Positions 23,510-32,967 are shown, numbered from the stretch's first letter. The stretch: 42,773 nucleotides of DNA from Collinsella aerofaciens (GCA_021641225.1 JAJWXI010000002.1:1-42773), one strand, 5' to 3'. Notes: generated by a model from the letters alone, not told the origin. Program-made: numbers and translations.

Positions 23510-25699
23510 CTAAATAAGTTTAGTACTCTCCAGCTTTTCGATAATCCAGTCGTTGGCCTTGATGACCGGACGGCGGAAAACGACGCCCAGGGCCAGCGAC
23601 GGAATCAGATAGCTCGCCAGAATGCCCAGCTCAACCCAGTACTCCATATGGTAGGCGCCAGCCATGGCGGCATGCATGGCGTTGATGCCGTGGGTGAACG
23701 GCAGGAACGGATAGATTGCCTGGAACACGGGGCCGGTCATCTCGATGGGGAACGTGCCGCCCGAACCACCGACCTGCATGACCAGCAGCACGACAGCGAG
23801 CGCCTTGCCGATATCGCCAAACGAAACCGTAAGCGTATAGACGATATTGGAGAACACGAGACTCGCGACCCAGCCCGCCAGCACAAACTGCAGCGGGTTG
23901 TCGCACTGAATGCCAAAGAACAGAATGTCGCCCGCGCACACGAGCGTTGCCTGCAGCAGGGCCAAACCGCCAAAGAACAGGTAACGACCCAGATAGATCT
24001 CGTGCAGACGTACGGGGATGAGCTCGTTGATAAGCTCATCGTCAACCGAGACCTTCATCATGGCCGCCAGCACGATCGAGCCGACCCAGAGCGACAGAAT
24101 CGTGTAGAACGGTGCCATGGCCGAACCGTAGTTGCGGATCGGATAGACCGGTTTGCGGTCGAGCGCGACGGGGCCGGAAAGCGACACGGCCAAACCCTCG
24201 GGATCGTTGCCGATCATCGTCTTGATCGTCGCGAGGTCATCCGACATCAAGGCACCGTCGAGCTCGTCCTTAAACGCGCTGATCTTGTCCGACGCCTCGC
24301 CCAGCTGATCGGAAGCCTTGTTGACCAGCTTTGCAGCCTTGGAGAGGCCCTTTGCCAGCGAACCGGATGCGTCGGTCAGGCCATCTACGGCGCTATCCAG
24401 ATCGCCCGAGATACCGTTGAGCGAATCCAGAATGCCCGAAACCGTCTTCTTAAGCTCCTTGGCCTTAACCGAGAACGCGGAATCGTAGTCGGACTTGGCG
24501 CCCGAAATGCCCGCCTTGGCATCAGCGATGGCCTGGTCGACCTCGGCACGCGTGCTGTTGACCTCTGCCATGCTGTCAGAAAGGGACTTAGCGGTTGCCG
24601 TCAGGTCCTTGGCGTTGTTGCGATGCTCCACCGCGATCCTGCTCAGCGATGTTGCCACGGACTTGAGACTGTCCTGGAGCTTTTCGTCACTGACCTGCTC
24701 GGCAAAGCCGCGGAGCTGGTCGGCAGTGGCGTCGATATCTTTGGCGCGCGCATTGAGGGCCGCAGCGGCATCGTTGAGTTGGGACACCGTAAGGTCGACA
24801 TGCTGGTTCGCGGCATCGAACGCCTTCGCGAGCTCGGCGGACACATTGTCGAACGAACCCGTACTTCCATCGATCGCGGCATCGATGGCATCGTTTGCCG
24901 CCTTAAGCGCCTCTTTGGAATCATCGATGCCGCTTTTGGCATGTTCCATGAGCTGCTTTGTCGACTCATCGATGGCACCGGTCTGCTTGAGCATACCGCT
25001 CGCCGACGTCAACGAATCGGACGTGGAGTTCAAAATGCCCGCCAGCGACGAAGCATTAGCCTGAACGTCTTGCAGGTCCTCAATCGAATCGCCGAGCGTC
25101 GAGGACAGGTTGGCGATAAAGTTGCTGACTTGGTCGGTGCTCATGTAATCGAGCAGGCTGGACACCGTCTTGAGACCGATGCTCGTAATGGTCTCGGTAA
25201 AAGATTCGTTAACCTGGTTCTGGACGGCGCTCGAGCCCTTCTCGGTCACGATCTGGGCAATGGCGTTGGCCTTCTGATTCTCGTAAAACTCGATATCGGC
25301 ATGCTTCACGTCGGTCGAAAAGAGCGTCATCATATCGGCACTAAACGTCTTAGGGATAACGACAGCCGCATAGTATGCGCCCGATTTGACGCCCTCGATG
25401 GCCTTTTCTCGATCGTTGAGCACAACCCAGTCGAAGTTCTCGTTGCCGCGCAGGGTGGCGGTCACGTTTTCGCCCACGTTGACCTCGACGGGGATCAGAT
25501 CGCTCTCGTAACCCTCATCGGTGTTGACCACGGCGATCTTAAGATTGCCGGTGTTGCCGTACGGATCCCAGCTGCCGGCGATGTTAAACCACGCGTACAG
25601 GCACGGTACGATAATGAGGCCCATCACGACAACCAAGCCGATTACGGAGCGAGACACGTTTTGGACATCGCGCTTAAACAGATGCAGGATGTTCTTCAT
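23510..25699 (-). CDS. YhgE/Pip-domain membrane protein (second of pair)
   Basis: The protein has 729 residues. It begins with a cytoplasmic stub and one membrane helix (VIGLVVVMGLIIVPCLYAWFNI, about 19-40), then the YhgE-typical WDPYGNT. A long extracytoplasmic region of about 450 residues follows, rich in Ala, Ser, Asp and Leu heptads and predicted to be coiled coil. Near the C-terminus are five or six membrane helices like an ABC-2 permease. YhgE/Pip proteins include phage-infection protein of lactococci and ESX-like accessory proteins; no reaction is established. Its ATG directly follows the TAA of the preceding homologue, so the two are coupled and may form a heteromer (inference). The charged tail IIEKLESTKLI is cytoplasmic. 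Confidence 0.9.
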   Translation of the reverse strand: MKNILHLFKRDVQNVSRSVIGLVVVMGLIIVPCLYAWFNIAGSWDPYGNTGNLKIAVVNTDEGYESDLIPVEVNVGENVTATLRGNENFDWVVLNDREKAIEGVKSGAYYAAVVIPKTFSADMMTLFSTDVKHADIEFYENQKANAIAQIVTEKGSSAVQNQVNESFTETITSIGLKTVSSLLDYMSTDQVSNFIANLSSTLGDSIEDLQDVQANASSLAGILNSTSDSLTSASGMLKQTGAIDESTKQLMEHAKSGIDDSKEALKAANDAIDAAIDGSTGSFDNVSAELAKAFDAANQHVDLTVSQLNDAAAALNARAKDIDATADQLRGFAEQVSDEKLQDSLKSVATSLSRIAVEHRNNAKDLTATAKSLSDSMAEVNSTRAEVDQAIADAKAGISGAKSDYDSAFSVKAKELKKTVSGILDSLNGISGDLDSAVDGLTDASGSLAKGLSKAAKLVNKASDQLGEASDKISAFKDELDGALMSDDLATIKTMIGNDPEGLAVSLSGPVALDRKPVYPIRNYGSAMAPFYTILSLWVGSIVLAAMMKVSVDDELINELIPVRLHEIYLGRYLFFGGLALLQATLVCAGDILFFGIQCDNPLQFVLAGWVASLVFSNIVYTLTVSFGDIGKALAVVLLVMQVGGSGGTFPIEMTGPVFQAIYPFLPFTHGINAMHAAMAGAYHMEYWVELGILASYLIPSLALGVVFRRPVIKANDWIIEKLESTKLI

Positions 25700-28480
25700 T
25701 TATGCCTCACCTCCTTTGGAGTGCTTGCCGAGCGGGGCGTTCTTTTCATTCATCACAAACGTGTCATCCCCGTTCTCGGGCACATGGACCGCATCGCGAT
25801 GACCACATTGGTTGACAGCCTGAGTCTTGGGTTCAGACCCCCGCTCGCTCGCATTCAAGCCGAACATGCGACGAGCGGCCGGAATGGCGGCCGTGTGCTC
25901 GCGCATCTCGCGGCGCAGGTCCTCATCCGAAAGCGCCGAGATGCGCATCTGGGTGTTGAGGCTCGAGCGGATGTACTCGATATTGATAAGCCAGCCGCAG
26001 ATGGCAATAACCGAGATGATCCAAATGACAAGCAGGATGATCTTGCCGTTATTGTCGATATCGAGAACCGTCGACAGAACGAAGAGCAGCACCTGCACGC
26101 CGACTACAGCGGCGAAACCGCCCTTGATGTAGTACGGGTAGCGATGTTCAAAGGCGACCGCATGGTCGAGCAGTTCGCGACGGTACGAATCGGAATCGAG
26201 CATGACACGCATGGCCGTGCGCAGCGAGTAGCGCTGGCGCGGCAGGTCGTTGGACTCGCAAATCATCATACCGGTCGTGGAAAGCTGTTTATCAAAGAGC
26301 AGGTTAAGGTTGAGCAGCAGTGGACGCAGCTGCAGGCCGATAAAGAGCGCCACGATCAAGAACACGCCCAGAATGCACAGGTTAAACAGGTAGTTGAACG
26401 AATACATGCCGCCGACCGTCTCGCGCAGCAGATTGATGCCGTAGGTAAAGGGTAGCAGCGGGTGCAGCCACTGGAAGAAGCCGGGCATCATCTCGATGGG
26501 GTACATGCCCGACGAACCCGGGATCTGCACGATGACGAGAATGACACCGATAGCCTTGCCGATATGCTTAAACGTGGTGGACAGCGCATAGATGATATTG
26601 ACGTAGGTGAACGAGATGGCGATGCCGCCCAGCACGAACAGCAGCGGGCTGACGCACTGCACGCCAATCACCAGATCGCCTACCGTAACGATGATGGCCT
26701 GCAACGCGCCCAGGATCACCAGGAGCAACCAGCGGCCAAAGTAGCCCTGACGCGCGGTAAAGCTGCCGATGCCTTCGCGGTCGACCTCGAGCTTGTAGAT
26801 GGCGATGAGCACGTAGCCGCCCACCCACAGCGCCAGATTGGTATAGAACGGGGCAATGCCCGAACCAAAGCTCTTGACCGGGTAAATTGACTTTGAGGCC
26901 AGCTCGACCGGAGATGCCATGAAGTCTGCAACGTCATCGACGTCGACGCCCATCAGGTCGGCCAGCTCGCCCATGGACTCGGAGGTCTGTAGCGCCGCGA
27001 TGTCGTTGGCGGCGGTTGCGAGCTTGTCCTGGACCTTGGCAAGCGAGGCATCGGTCTGGGACAGCGTGGTCTTGGCCTGACCGAGCGTAGCGTTGAGTTG
27101 CGAAAGTGTACCGCGCGCACTTGCAATAGTAGGCGTGAGGCCAGACACGATTCCCGTCAGATCACCCGAGACGGCGGCAAATGAATCAAGCGCGCTCGAG
27201 ACCTTCGGCAGCGCGTTTTGACCCAGGTCCGTCTGGGCCTGGCCAAGGTTGGTCGCACCGGTCTGAATTGCGTTATTGATAGCATCGCTGGCACCCGAGA
27301 TAGCCGCGGCGTCATTCGCCATGGCGCTCGATTGCGCAGACAGACCGTCCTTGATGCTCTGAAGCTTTTCATTCTGCTCGCGGAGCAAATCGATGGTCGA
27401 TACAATGCGCGCGTCAATTTCCTTGGAACCTGTCGACGTGTCATTGACGAGAATTTCCAAGTGGCCGATAACGGCCTTATTGTGGTCGATCGTCGCTTGG
27501 AGAGACTCAAGCGAGTTGTCGATACGGGTGGTCGTAGATGTGACCGCACCCGTCAGCTTGCCAATCGCAGCGTTCGCGGAGGCTGACGTCTTGGTGAGCG
27601 CAAGGCTGCCTTCCGAGAGAGCCTTGGAGAGCGAGGCGACAGAGTTACCCGCCGTGGCGCGAGCCTCGCCCAGCAGGTCGTTGCCCTGGGAGATCGCCTG
27701 CGTCAGCGACGGCGCCTGACCCTGCAGACCGGCAAGTGCTGCATCTGCCGAGGCAATGGCGGCATTTGTCTTATCGATGGCGGCATTCATGTCGCCAATC
27801 GAACCACGCACCTCGCCCAAGGTACCGGATGCCTCTGATACCGAACCGGCCAACGAATCCTGAGTCTGGGTTGCCTTGTCCTTTAAATCGACTCCGGCAT
27901 CCTTGGCAATACTGGCAACGGTCTCGCCCACCGTGGAGACGAACTCCGAGTTGATCTGCTCCTCGATGGTGTTTGCACCGGTGTCGGTAACCTTGGGCGC
28001 AATAGCGCTCTTCTTCTCATTGACGTAGTACGTAAGCTTGGGCTGATGGTAGTTGCCGTCGAGCATCGAAACCAGGTTATCCGAGAAGTTCTTGGGGATT
28101 ACGATGGCCGCATAGTACTCACCGCTCTCGACGCCCTCTTTGGCGTCAGCCGCCGAATCGACGAAGGTCCAGCCCAACTGATCGTTCTCCTTGAGCTGAT
28201 CGACGACCTTATCGCCCGCGTTGAGCTCGCCCACCAAGTCGTTTTGGGTGCCCTGATCGTTGTTGGCGATGGCAATCTTGATACCCTGGGTGTTTCCGTA
28301 CGGATCCCAGTTGGCCACGATGTTGTACCAGGCATACAGCGAGGGAATAACGCACACGCCGAGGGTAACCACCAGGGCGACGGGGTTCACAAGCAGTCGC
28401 TTAATGTCGCGCTTGAAAATCGCAAAGGAAACCTTTGCATCGGATAGTTTGCTGCCGAGACTCACGCTTGGACCATCCAT
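25700..28480 (-). CDS. YhgE/Pip-domain membrane protein (first of pair)
   Basis: The protein has 926 residues. An N-terminal helix (about 34-54) and the WDPYGNT motif are followed by a coiled-coil-like extracytoplasmic region with repeated Ala/Ser/Gln/Leu patterns, then an ABC-2-like membrane domain (helices from about residue 560). It is longer than its partner because of a C-terminal extension. That extension contains two more hydrophobic helices (IKGGFAAVVGVQVLLFVLSTVL and IILLVIWIISVIAICGWLI) and a hydrophilic tail of about 90 residues. The start at 28480 has only a weak ribosome-binding site (ACAGG). A palindrome and a TATATT lie upstream. Such proteins are thought to move or anchor something across the envelope; the substrate is unknown. 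Confidence 0.9.
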   Translation of the reverse strand: MDGPSVSLGSKLSDAKVSFAIFKRDIKRLLVNPVALVVTLGVCVIPSLYAWYNIVANWDPYGNTQGIKIAIANNDQGTQNDLVGELNAGDKVVDQLKENDQLGWTFVDSAADAKEGVESGEYYAAIVIPKNFSDNLVSMLDGNYHQPKLTYYVNEKKSAIAPKVTDTGANTIEEQINSEFVSTVGETVASIAKDAGVDLKDKATQTQDSLAGSVSEASGTLGEVRGSIGDMNAAIDKTNAAIASADAALAGLQGQAPSLTQAISQGNDLLGEARATAGNSVASLSKALSEGSLALTKTSASANAAIGKLTGAVTSTTTRIDNSLESLQATIDHNKAVIGHLEILVNDTSTGSKEIDARIVSTIDLLREQNEKLQSIKDGLSAQSSAMANDAAAISGASDAINNAIQTGATNLGQAQTDLGQNALPKVSSALDSFAAVSGDLTGIVSGLTPTIASARGTLSQLNATLGQAKTTLSQTDASLAKVQDKLATAANDIAALQTSESMGELADLMGVDVDDVADFMASPVELASKSIYPVKSFGSGIAPFYTNLALWVGGYVLIAIYKLEVDREGIGSFTARQGYFGRWLLLVILGALQAIIVTVGDLVIGVQCVSPLLFVLGGIAISFTYVNIIYALSTTFKHIGKAIGVILVIVQIPGSSGMYPIEMMPGFFQWLHPLLPFTYGINLLRETVGGMYSFNYLFNLCILGVFLIVALFIGLQLRPLLLNLNLLFDKQLSTTGMMICESNDLPRQRYSLRTAMRVMLDSDSYRRELLDHAVAFEHRYPYYIKGGFAAVVGVQVLLFVLSTVLDIDNNGKIILLVIWIISVIAICGWLINIEYIRSSLNTQMRISALSDEDLRREMREHTAAIPAARRMFGLNASERGSEPKTQAVNQCGHRDAVHVPENGDDTFVMNEKNAPLGKHSKGGEA

Positions 28481-28572
28481 CCTGTCGTTGAATCAAATCG
28501 TACTATCGACAACCATTGTACGTAGGCGCTTTAGCGTCTCAGAGCACAATGGTATTGAGTTTTGCGGGTAGC

Positions 28573-28608
28573 AATATACTACGAAGATGAGTTAGCGTAC
28601 AGTTGTAC
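28573..28608 (-). promoter_or_regulatory. Putative YhgE operon promoter with palindrome
   Basis: On the minus strand a TATATT (28573-28578) is 18 bp downstream of GTACAACTGTAC (28597-28608), whose GTACA/TGTAC arms are symmetric about AC. The palindrome would overlap the -35 position, a typical repressor placement. The start codon is about 93 nt downstream, within the 312-bp gap 28481-28792; the rest of that gap holds the two hairpins listed separately. Confidence 0.4.
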
Positions 28609-28657
28609 AGTATCTTTAATTTCAGCAGGTCACAAAACCACAACCCGCACAAATAAA

Positions 28658-28682
28658 TGATCCCTTGGGGACGAAGGGATCA
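28658..28682. repeat. Short hairpin sharing sequence with repeat G
   Basis: TGATCCCTT pairs with AAGGGATCA around GGGGACG. The string TGATCCCTTGGGGACG is also present at 19329-19343, about 9 kb away, in the larger inverted repeat G. Confidence 0.65.
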
Positions 28683-28694
28683 TTCAAAAGGAAA

Positions 28695-28760
28695 CGAGAG
28701 TGGAAAATCTCCCACTTCAAGCCCGCATTCGAGCCAAAAGTGGGAGATTATCCACTCTCG
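28695..28760 (-). terminator. Terminator after htpG
   Basis: CGAGAGTGG and AATCTCCCACTT pair with AAGTGGGAGATT and CCACTCTCG, with one 2x2 mismatch and a 20-nt loop. On the minus strand TTTCCTTTTG follows. It begins 32 nt past the htpG stop. Confidence 0.78.
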
Positions 28761-28792
28761 TTCTAATCTAGTTACGGTGCCGTATCCCCGAA

Positions 28793-30817
28793 CTACATCA
28801 AGTTGCAAACAGCCGCCGCGAAGGCAACGGGATCCTCGGGGAGGATGCCCTCGACCAGCAGAGCCTGGTCATAGAGCAGACCGGAGTACTGCTTGATCTT
28901 GTCGGCGTCACCGGCCTTCTGGGCAGCGACAAGCTTGTCAAAGACCGGGTGCTTGGCGTTGAGCTCGAGCACGCGCTGGCTCTTGGGCATGCCGTCGGGC
29001 GCACCCTCGGGTCCCTTCTGGAGCACCTTCTCCATCTCGAGCGAAAGCGGGCCCTCGGTGGTGATGCAAGCGGGGGCATCGGTCAGGCGCGCGGAGACGG
29101 CAACTTTCTCGACCTTGTCACCGAGCGCCTCCTTCATAGCGCTAAAGAGGTCCTCGTTTTCCTTGGTGGCGTCCTCGGCCTCCTTCTTCTCGTCCTCGGT
29201 CGCCAGATCAAGATCGCCAGTCGCGACGTTCTTGAGCTCCAGGTGACGATCCTCGACCTCGGGCTCAGCACCGTCGGCAACGGCCTTCTCGGCAGCCTCG
29301 CGGGCGGCGTCGTCCTCGTAGATTTTAGGCATATCGGCGGCAACGTACTCACGCATAGCCTGGAAGGTGAACTCATCCACGTCCTGCGTCAGAAGCAGCA
29401 CGTCGTAACCGCGGTCGAGCACGCCCTTCACCACGGGCATCTTGGCCAAGCGCTCACGCGAGTCGCCGGCGGCGTAGTAGATGGCCTTCTGGTCCTCGGG
29501 CATACCCTTGGCATACTCGGCCAGGGTAATCATCTTCTGCTCCTTGGCAGACCAGAACAGTAGCAGGTCGGCGAGCTCATCGGCCTTCATGCCATAGCTC
29601 GAGTAGATGCCGTACTTAAGGCCGCGGCCAAAGTTCTCAAAGAACTTCTCGTAGGCCTCGCGGTCGTTGTCACGCATATCCTCAAGGTCGGCGGTAATCT
29701 TCTTTTCCACACGCTTGGCGATGGCCTTGAGCTGACGGTTCTGCTGCAGCGTCTCGCGCGAGATGTTGAGCGACACGTCGGCGGAATCCACGACACCACG
29801 GACAAAGTTGTAGTAGTCGGGCAGCAGGTCGTCGCACTTCTCCATAATCAGCACGTTGGAGCTGTAGAGCGCCAGGCCCTTCTCGTAGTCCTTGCTGTAC
29901 AGATCGAACGGGGCGCGGCCCGGCACAAACAGCAGGGCGTCGTACTCGAGCGTACCCTCGGCATGGAAGCTGATAGTACGTGCCGGATCGTCAAAGTCGT
30001 GGAACGTGGACTTGTAGAACTCGTCATAGTCCTTCTGCTCAACATCGGAGCTGTGCTTCTTCCAGATCGGCGTCATTGAGTTGACGGTCTCGAGCTCCTG
30101 GTAGTCCTCGTACTCGGGCGTGTAGTCATCGCCAGCATCCTCGGGCTTGGGCTTCTGGCGGCTCTTGGACACCATCATCTGGATCGGGTAACGCACATAG
30201 TTGCTGTACTGCTGAATCAGGCTCTTGAGGCCCCACTCGGTCAGGAAGCGATCGTAGGTCTCGGCCTCGCCGTCGGCATCGAGCTTCTCGTTCTCGCGCA
30301 ACGTCAGGATAACATCGGTGCCGTGCTCGGCGCGCTCGCCGTCTTCGATGGTGTAACCCTCAAGACCATCAGACTCCCACACGTGAGCGGTGTCCTCGCC
30401 ATAGGCGCGGCTGACAACCTTTACGTGGCTGGCAACCATAAAGGCAGAGTAGAAGCCCACGCCAAACTGGCCGATGATGTCGACATCGGAGCCCTGTTGC
30501 TCGGCGTTCTCGGTCTTAAACTCCTCGGAGCCGGAATGGGCGATGGTGCCCAGATTGCGCTCGAGCTCCTCGGCGGTCATGCCGATGCCGTTATCCGAAA
30601 TCGTGATGGTGCGAGCATCCTTATCGAAGGAGACGCGAATGGCCAGGTCGCCCTGATCGATCTTGACGCTCGGGTCCTGCAGGCTCTTAAAGTTGAGCTT
30701 GTCGACGGCATCGCTCGCGTTGGAGATAAGCTCGCGCAGGAAGATTTCCTTATTGGTATAGATGGAGTTGATCATGAGGTCGAGCAATTTTTTGCTCTCG
30801 GTCTTAAATTGACGCAT
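28793..30817 (-). CDS. htpG: Molecular chaperone HtpG (Hsp90)
   Basis: The 674-residue protein has the GHKL ATPase site at its N-terminus: ELISNASDA (29-37), DNGIGM (75-80) and GQFGVGFYSA (116-125). The Hsp90 middle domain follows (FNVRGVVDSADVSLNISRETLQQ-like segment, read here as YNFVRGVVDSADVSLNISRE), then the dimerisation domain. HtpG is the cytoplasmic stress chaperone. It is somewhat longer than the usual 620-630 residues because of acidic inserts (around VEDRHLELKNVATGDLDLATEDEKKEAEDATKE). AAAGGAC precedes the ATG. It is transcribed alone. A TATAAAAT-like -10 is visible about 90 nt upstream, without the CIRCE repressor site. Confidence 0.97.
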   Translation of the reverse strand: MRQFKTESKKLLDLMINSIYTNKEIFLRELISNASDAVDKLNFKSLQDPSVKIDQGDLAIRVSFDKDARTITISDNGIGMTAEELERNLGTIAHSGSEEFKTENAEQQGSDVDIIGQFGVGFYSAFMVASHVKVVSRAYGEDTAHVWESDGLEGYTIEDGERAEHGTDVILTLRENEKLDADGEAETYDRFLTEWGLKSLIQQYSNYVRYPIQMMVSKSRQKPKPEDAGDDYTPEYEDYQELETVNSMTPIWKKHSSDVEQKDYDEFYKSTFHDFDDPARTISFHAEGTLEYDALLFVPGRAPFDLYSKDYEKGLALYSSNVLIMEKCDDLLPDYYNFVRGVVDSADVSLNISRETLQQNRQLKAIAKRVEKKITADLEDMRDNDREAYEKFFENFGRGLKYGIYSSYGMKADELADLLLFWSAKEQKMITLAEYAKGMPEDQKAIYYAAGDSRERLAKMPVVKGVLDRGYDVLLLTQDVDEFTFQAMREYVAADMPKIYEDDAAREAAEKAVADGAEPEVEDRHLELKNVATGDLDLATEDEKKEAEDATKENEDLFSAMKEALGDKVEKVAVSARLTDAPACITTEGPLSLEMEKVLQKGPEGAPDGMPKSQRVLELNAKHPVFDKLVAAQKAGDADKIKQYSGLLYDQALLVEGILPEDPVAFAAAVCNLM

Positions 30818-31019
30818 GTGCAGTCCTTTCGCGCTACCCCCGTCCGCAAAAACGGCCCGGTTGCCCGAGCCGCATCGCAGACCTGCTATGTTCAGACTTA
30901 GATTTTATAACCCATTAGCGCGCATATATACATACGGAATCGAAAAACTGTATGTCCAAAAGCTCCGATGCGCCAATTGCCAAGGAGTGTCCCCAACTGC
31001 CGGCAGAAAAGGAACGTCC

Positions 31020-31520
31020 CTATCTGCCATCTACGCGCTTGGCCATCCAGACATGGGGTTGGCCCTCGTCTTCGTAATCTACCGGGGCAATTTGCGTGTA
31101 GCCCGCCTTTACATAGAGCGGCAGCACGTATTCCTGCGCATGCAGCTTAATAAGCTTAGCGCCGGCATCGCGTGCACGCGCAGCACTGGCCTCGACGATC
31201 GCACTCGCCAGTCCGCGACGACGCATAGCCGGCAGCACGGCGACGCGCCCCATAATGTAGGTCTCCCCCGCCGCAATGCCTTCGTCCACGTCGCATGCCG
31301 GCAACACCGGGGCCTCTGCGTCAGCCACGCGCTCAAGCTCTTCGGGAAACACACGCGAGCAACCGGCAAGCTCGCCGTCTACATAGAGCGTCACATGAAT
31401 GCAGTTCGGATCCTCGTCGATAGCGTCGAACTCATTCTCGTAGCCCTGCTCGTCCATAAAAACGACGCGGCGCACCAACGCCGCGTCATCAAAGCATCCC
31501 GTCTTAAGTTGGATATCCAT
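31020..31520 (-). CDS. GNAT-family N-acetyltransferase
   Basis: The protein has 166 residues starting MDIQLKTGCFDDAALVRRVVF; AAAGGG lies 6 nt upstream of this ATG, so the ATG six codons earlier is less likely. The acetyl-CoA loop reads RVAVLPAMRRRGLASAIVEA (R/Q-x-x-G-x-A at 100-105). The tail YVLPLYVKAGYTQIA fits GNAT motif B, and the whole resembles ElaA-type acetyltransferases. The substrate is unknown. It lies 39 nt behind the PHP phosphatase gene on the same strand and may be in the same transcript. Its stop codon lies within a repeat-like string (GGGACGTTCC ... GGGGACACTCC on the minus strand), so the C-terminus may have been altered by it. Confidence 0.88.
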   Translation of the reverse strand: MDIQLKTGCFDDAALVRRVVFMDEQGYENEFDAIDEDPNCIHVTLYVDGELAGCSRVFPEELERVADAEAPVLPACDVDEGIAAGETYIMGRVAVLPAMRRRGLASAIVEASAARARDAGAKLIKLHAQEYVLPLYVKAGYTQIAPVDYEDEGQPHVWMAKRVDGR

Positions 31521-31559
31521 GGCTGCCCTTTCATTCAATGCGAACGTTAGGGACAGATT

Positions 31560-32210
31560 TTAGCGAAAATGAGCTCCGCGCACGCTAAACTTCGCGCGAG
31601 CCTTCGCCAGGCAGTCGTAATGACCCACGTTATGGGCATCGCTCGCGATGAAGCTGTACAGGTTCTGATCGAACAGGCGCTGCGCCGGCTTTTTCTCGCG
31701 ACCAAAGCGACCGCCGGCAATAAAGTCCGCCGAAGCCTGCAGCTTGCAGCCCATATCGACCAGGCGCTCCGCCACGCTTACATCCTTTTGAACCGCACGA
31801 TAGCGCTCAGGATGAGCGATGATCACCTGGTAGCCACGGCACTGCAAATCGTAAATCGTGTTCTCGTACTCTCTAAACGCATACGCATCGGCATGCGTCG
31901 AAAGCTCGAGCAGAAACTCGTTGGTCCCATCGAAATGCAAGTGATCCGCAGCATCGATACCAAGCTCAACGAGCTTTCGATGGTTGACCTCGAAGCCCAT
32001 CTGGAGCGGAAAACCGTCAGCGTTATCGCGCAGCAGCTCAAAGGCATCCCACATCTTGTCGTAATCAAAATAGGGATCACGGCAGTGAGGAGTGCAAACG
32101 ATTCTGGTTACACCGGCCCGCTTGGCAGCCTCGAGCATCGCCAAGCTCTCTTCGAGATCGGCGGCGCCGTCGTCTACACCCGGCAAGATATGGCAATGAA
32201 TGTCACGCAT
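31560..32210 (-). CDS. PHP-type tyrosine-protein phosphatase (CpsB/YwqE family)
   Basis: The 216-residue PHP-domain protein starts directly with the metal site, MRDIHCHILPGVDDGA, and continues with TPHCRDPYF, FLLELSTHAD, VIIAHPERYRAV and FIASDAHN, all ligands of the trinuclear centre. Family members dephosphorylate the tyrosine cluster of the cognate CpsD kinase and so tune capsule or exopolysaccharide chain assembly. It follows the kinase gene by 17 nt. Together with the upstream chain-length protein it forms the standard regulatory trio. No glycosyltransferase or flippase is in the window, so the polysaccharide genes must lie elsewhere. Confidence 0.93.
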   Translation of the reverse strand: MRDIHCHILPGVDDGAADLEESLAMLEAAKRAGVTRIVCTPHCRDPYFDYDKMWDAFELLRDNADGFPLQMGFEVNHRKLVELGIDAADHLHFDGTNEFLLELSTHADAYAFREYENTIYDLQCRGYQVIIAHPERYRAVQKDVSVAERLVDMGCKLQASADFIAGGRFGREKKPAQRLFDQNLYSFIASDAHNVGHYDCLAKARAKFSVRGAHFR

Positions 32211-32227
32211 AGGTCAGCCTTAATCAA

Positions 32228-32965
32228 CTAAACGTTTGCTCGGTTGGTGAAGATGCCCTTTTTGGAAGTGCCCTGATCGTCGGAGCCCTTCTTAACCTTC
32301 TTACCGTCCTTGGTGTAGTAAGAATAGTAGTACTCGCTGGTCTCGGTCTCGCAGTAGTTCATAACGGTACCGATGAGCTTGACCTTCTCGGACTTCTTAA
32401 GCTGACCGATGGCGTTGAGCGCCTCTTCGCGCTTGGTAAAGTCCTCGCGCACCACGAACAGCGTGCCGTCGGTCAGGCTGGCAATCTCGGCAGCATCGAT
32501 GAAGGTGCCGACCGGAGGAGCATCGAAGATGACGTACTGGAACTTGGCGGACAGTGCCTTTACCAGCTTGGCAAAGCGGTGAGAGACGATGATGTCGGCA
32601 GGATTGGGAATGTGCGGCTCGGCATCGAGGAAGTAGAAGTTCTTCTGACCCGTCTCGACAATTGCCTGGTCAATGGAGATCTGCTCGGAAAGGACCGCAT
32701 AGAGTCCGCCGCGCGAACGAACGCCGAGCATATCGGAAAGGGACCTGCAGCGCATATCGGCCTCGACCAGGAGCACGGACTTGCCGCTCGTGGCGATTGC
32801 CTGAGCAAGGTTAATGGAAACCGTAGACTTGCCCTCGTTGGGAATCGAGGAGGTAACGGTGATGGTGCGAATAGGGTCGTCCACGCTCGCAAAGCGGATG
32901 TTGGCCAGAAGGGTCTTGGCGGCATTCTGTACAACGAGCTTATCGGTGTTCTTTGCCTTAGCCAT
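32228..32965 (-). CDS. CpsD/CapB-family tyrosine kinase
   Basis: The 245-residue BY-kinase has Walker A SSIPNEGKST (39-48), Walker A' LLVEADMR (65-72) and Walker B VIFDAP (145-150). A C-terminal tyrosine cluster, EYYYSYY (211-217), is the usual autophosphorylation region. It is cytoplasmic and is activated by the membrane chain-length protein, whose gene ends 2 nt upstream. Phosphorylation cycles with the PHP phosphatase downstream regulate polysaccharide length and export. The tail after the tyrosines is Lys-rich (KDGKKVKKG), longer than minimal. No change in the nucleotide-binding residues was seen. Confidence 0.94.
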   Translation of the reverse strand: MAKAKNTDKLVVQNAAKTLLANIRFASVDDPIRTITVTSSIPNEGKSTVSINLAQAIATSGKSVLLVEADMRCRSLSDMLGVRSRGGLYAVLSEQISIDQAIVETGQKNFYFLDAEPHIPNPADIIVSHRFAKLVKALSAKFQYVIFDAPPVGTFIDAAEIASLTDGTLFVVREDFTKREEALNAIGQLKKSEKVKLIGTVMNYCETETSEYYYSYYTKDGKKVKKGSDDQGTSKKGIFTNRANV

Positions 32966-32967
32966 GC

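Noticed and set aside
23468..26455. 995-codon plus-strand open frame opposite the YhgE genes
   Set aside because: Spans two real genes on the other strand and has shadow-type composition rich in Arg, His and Gln.
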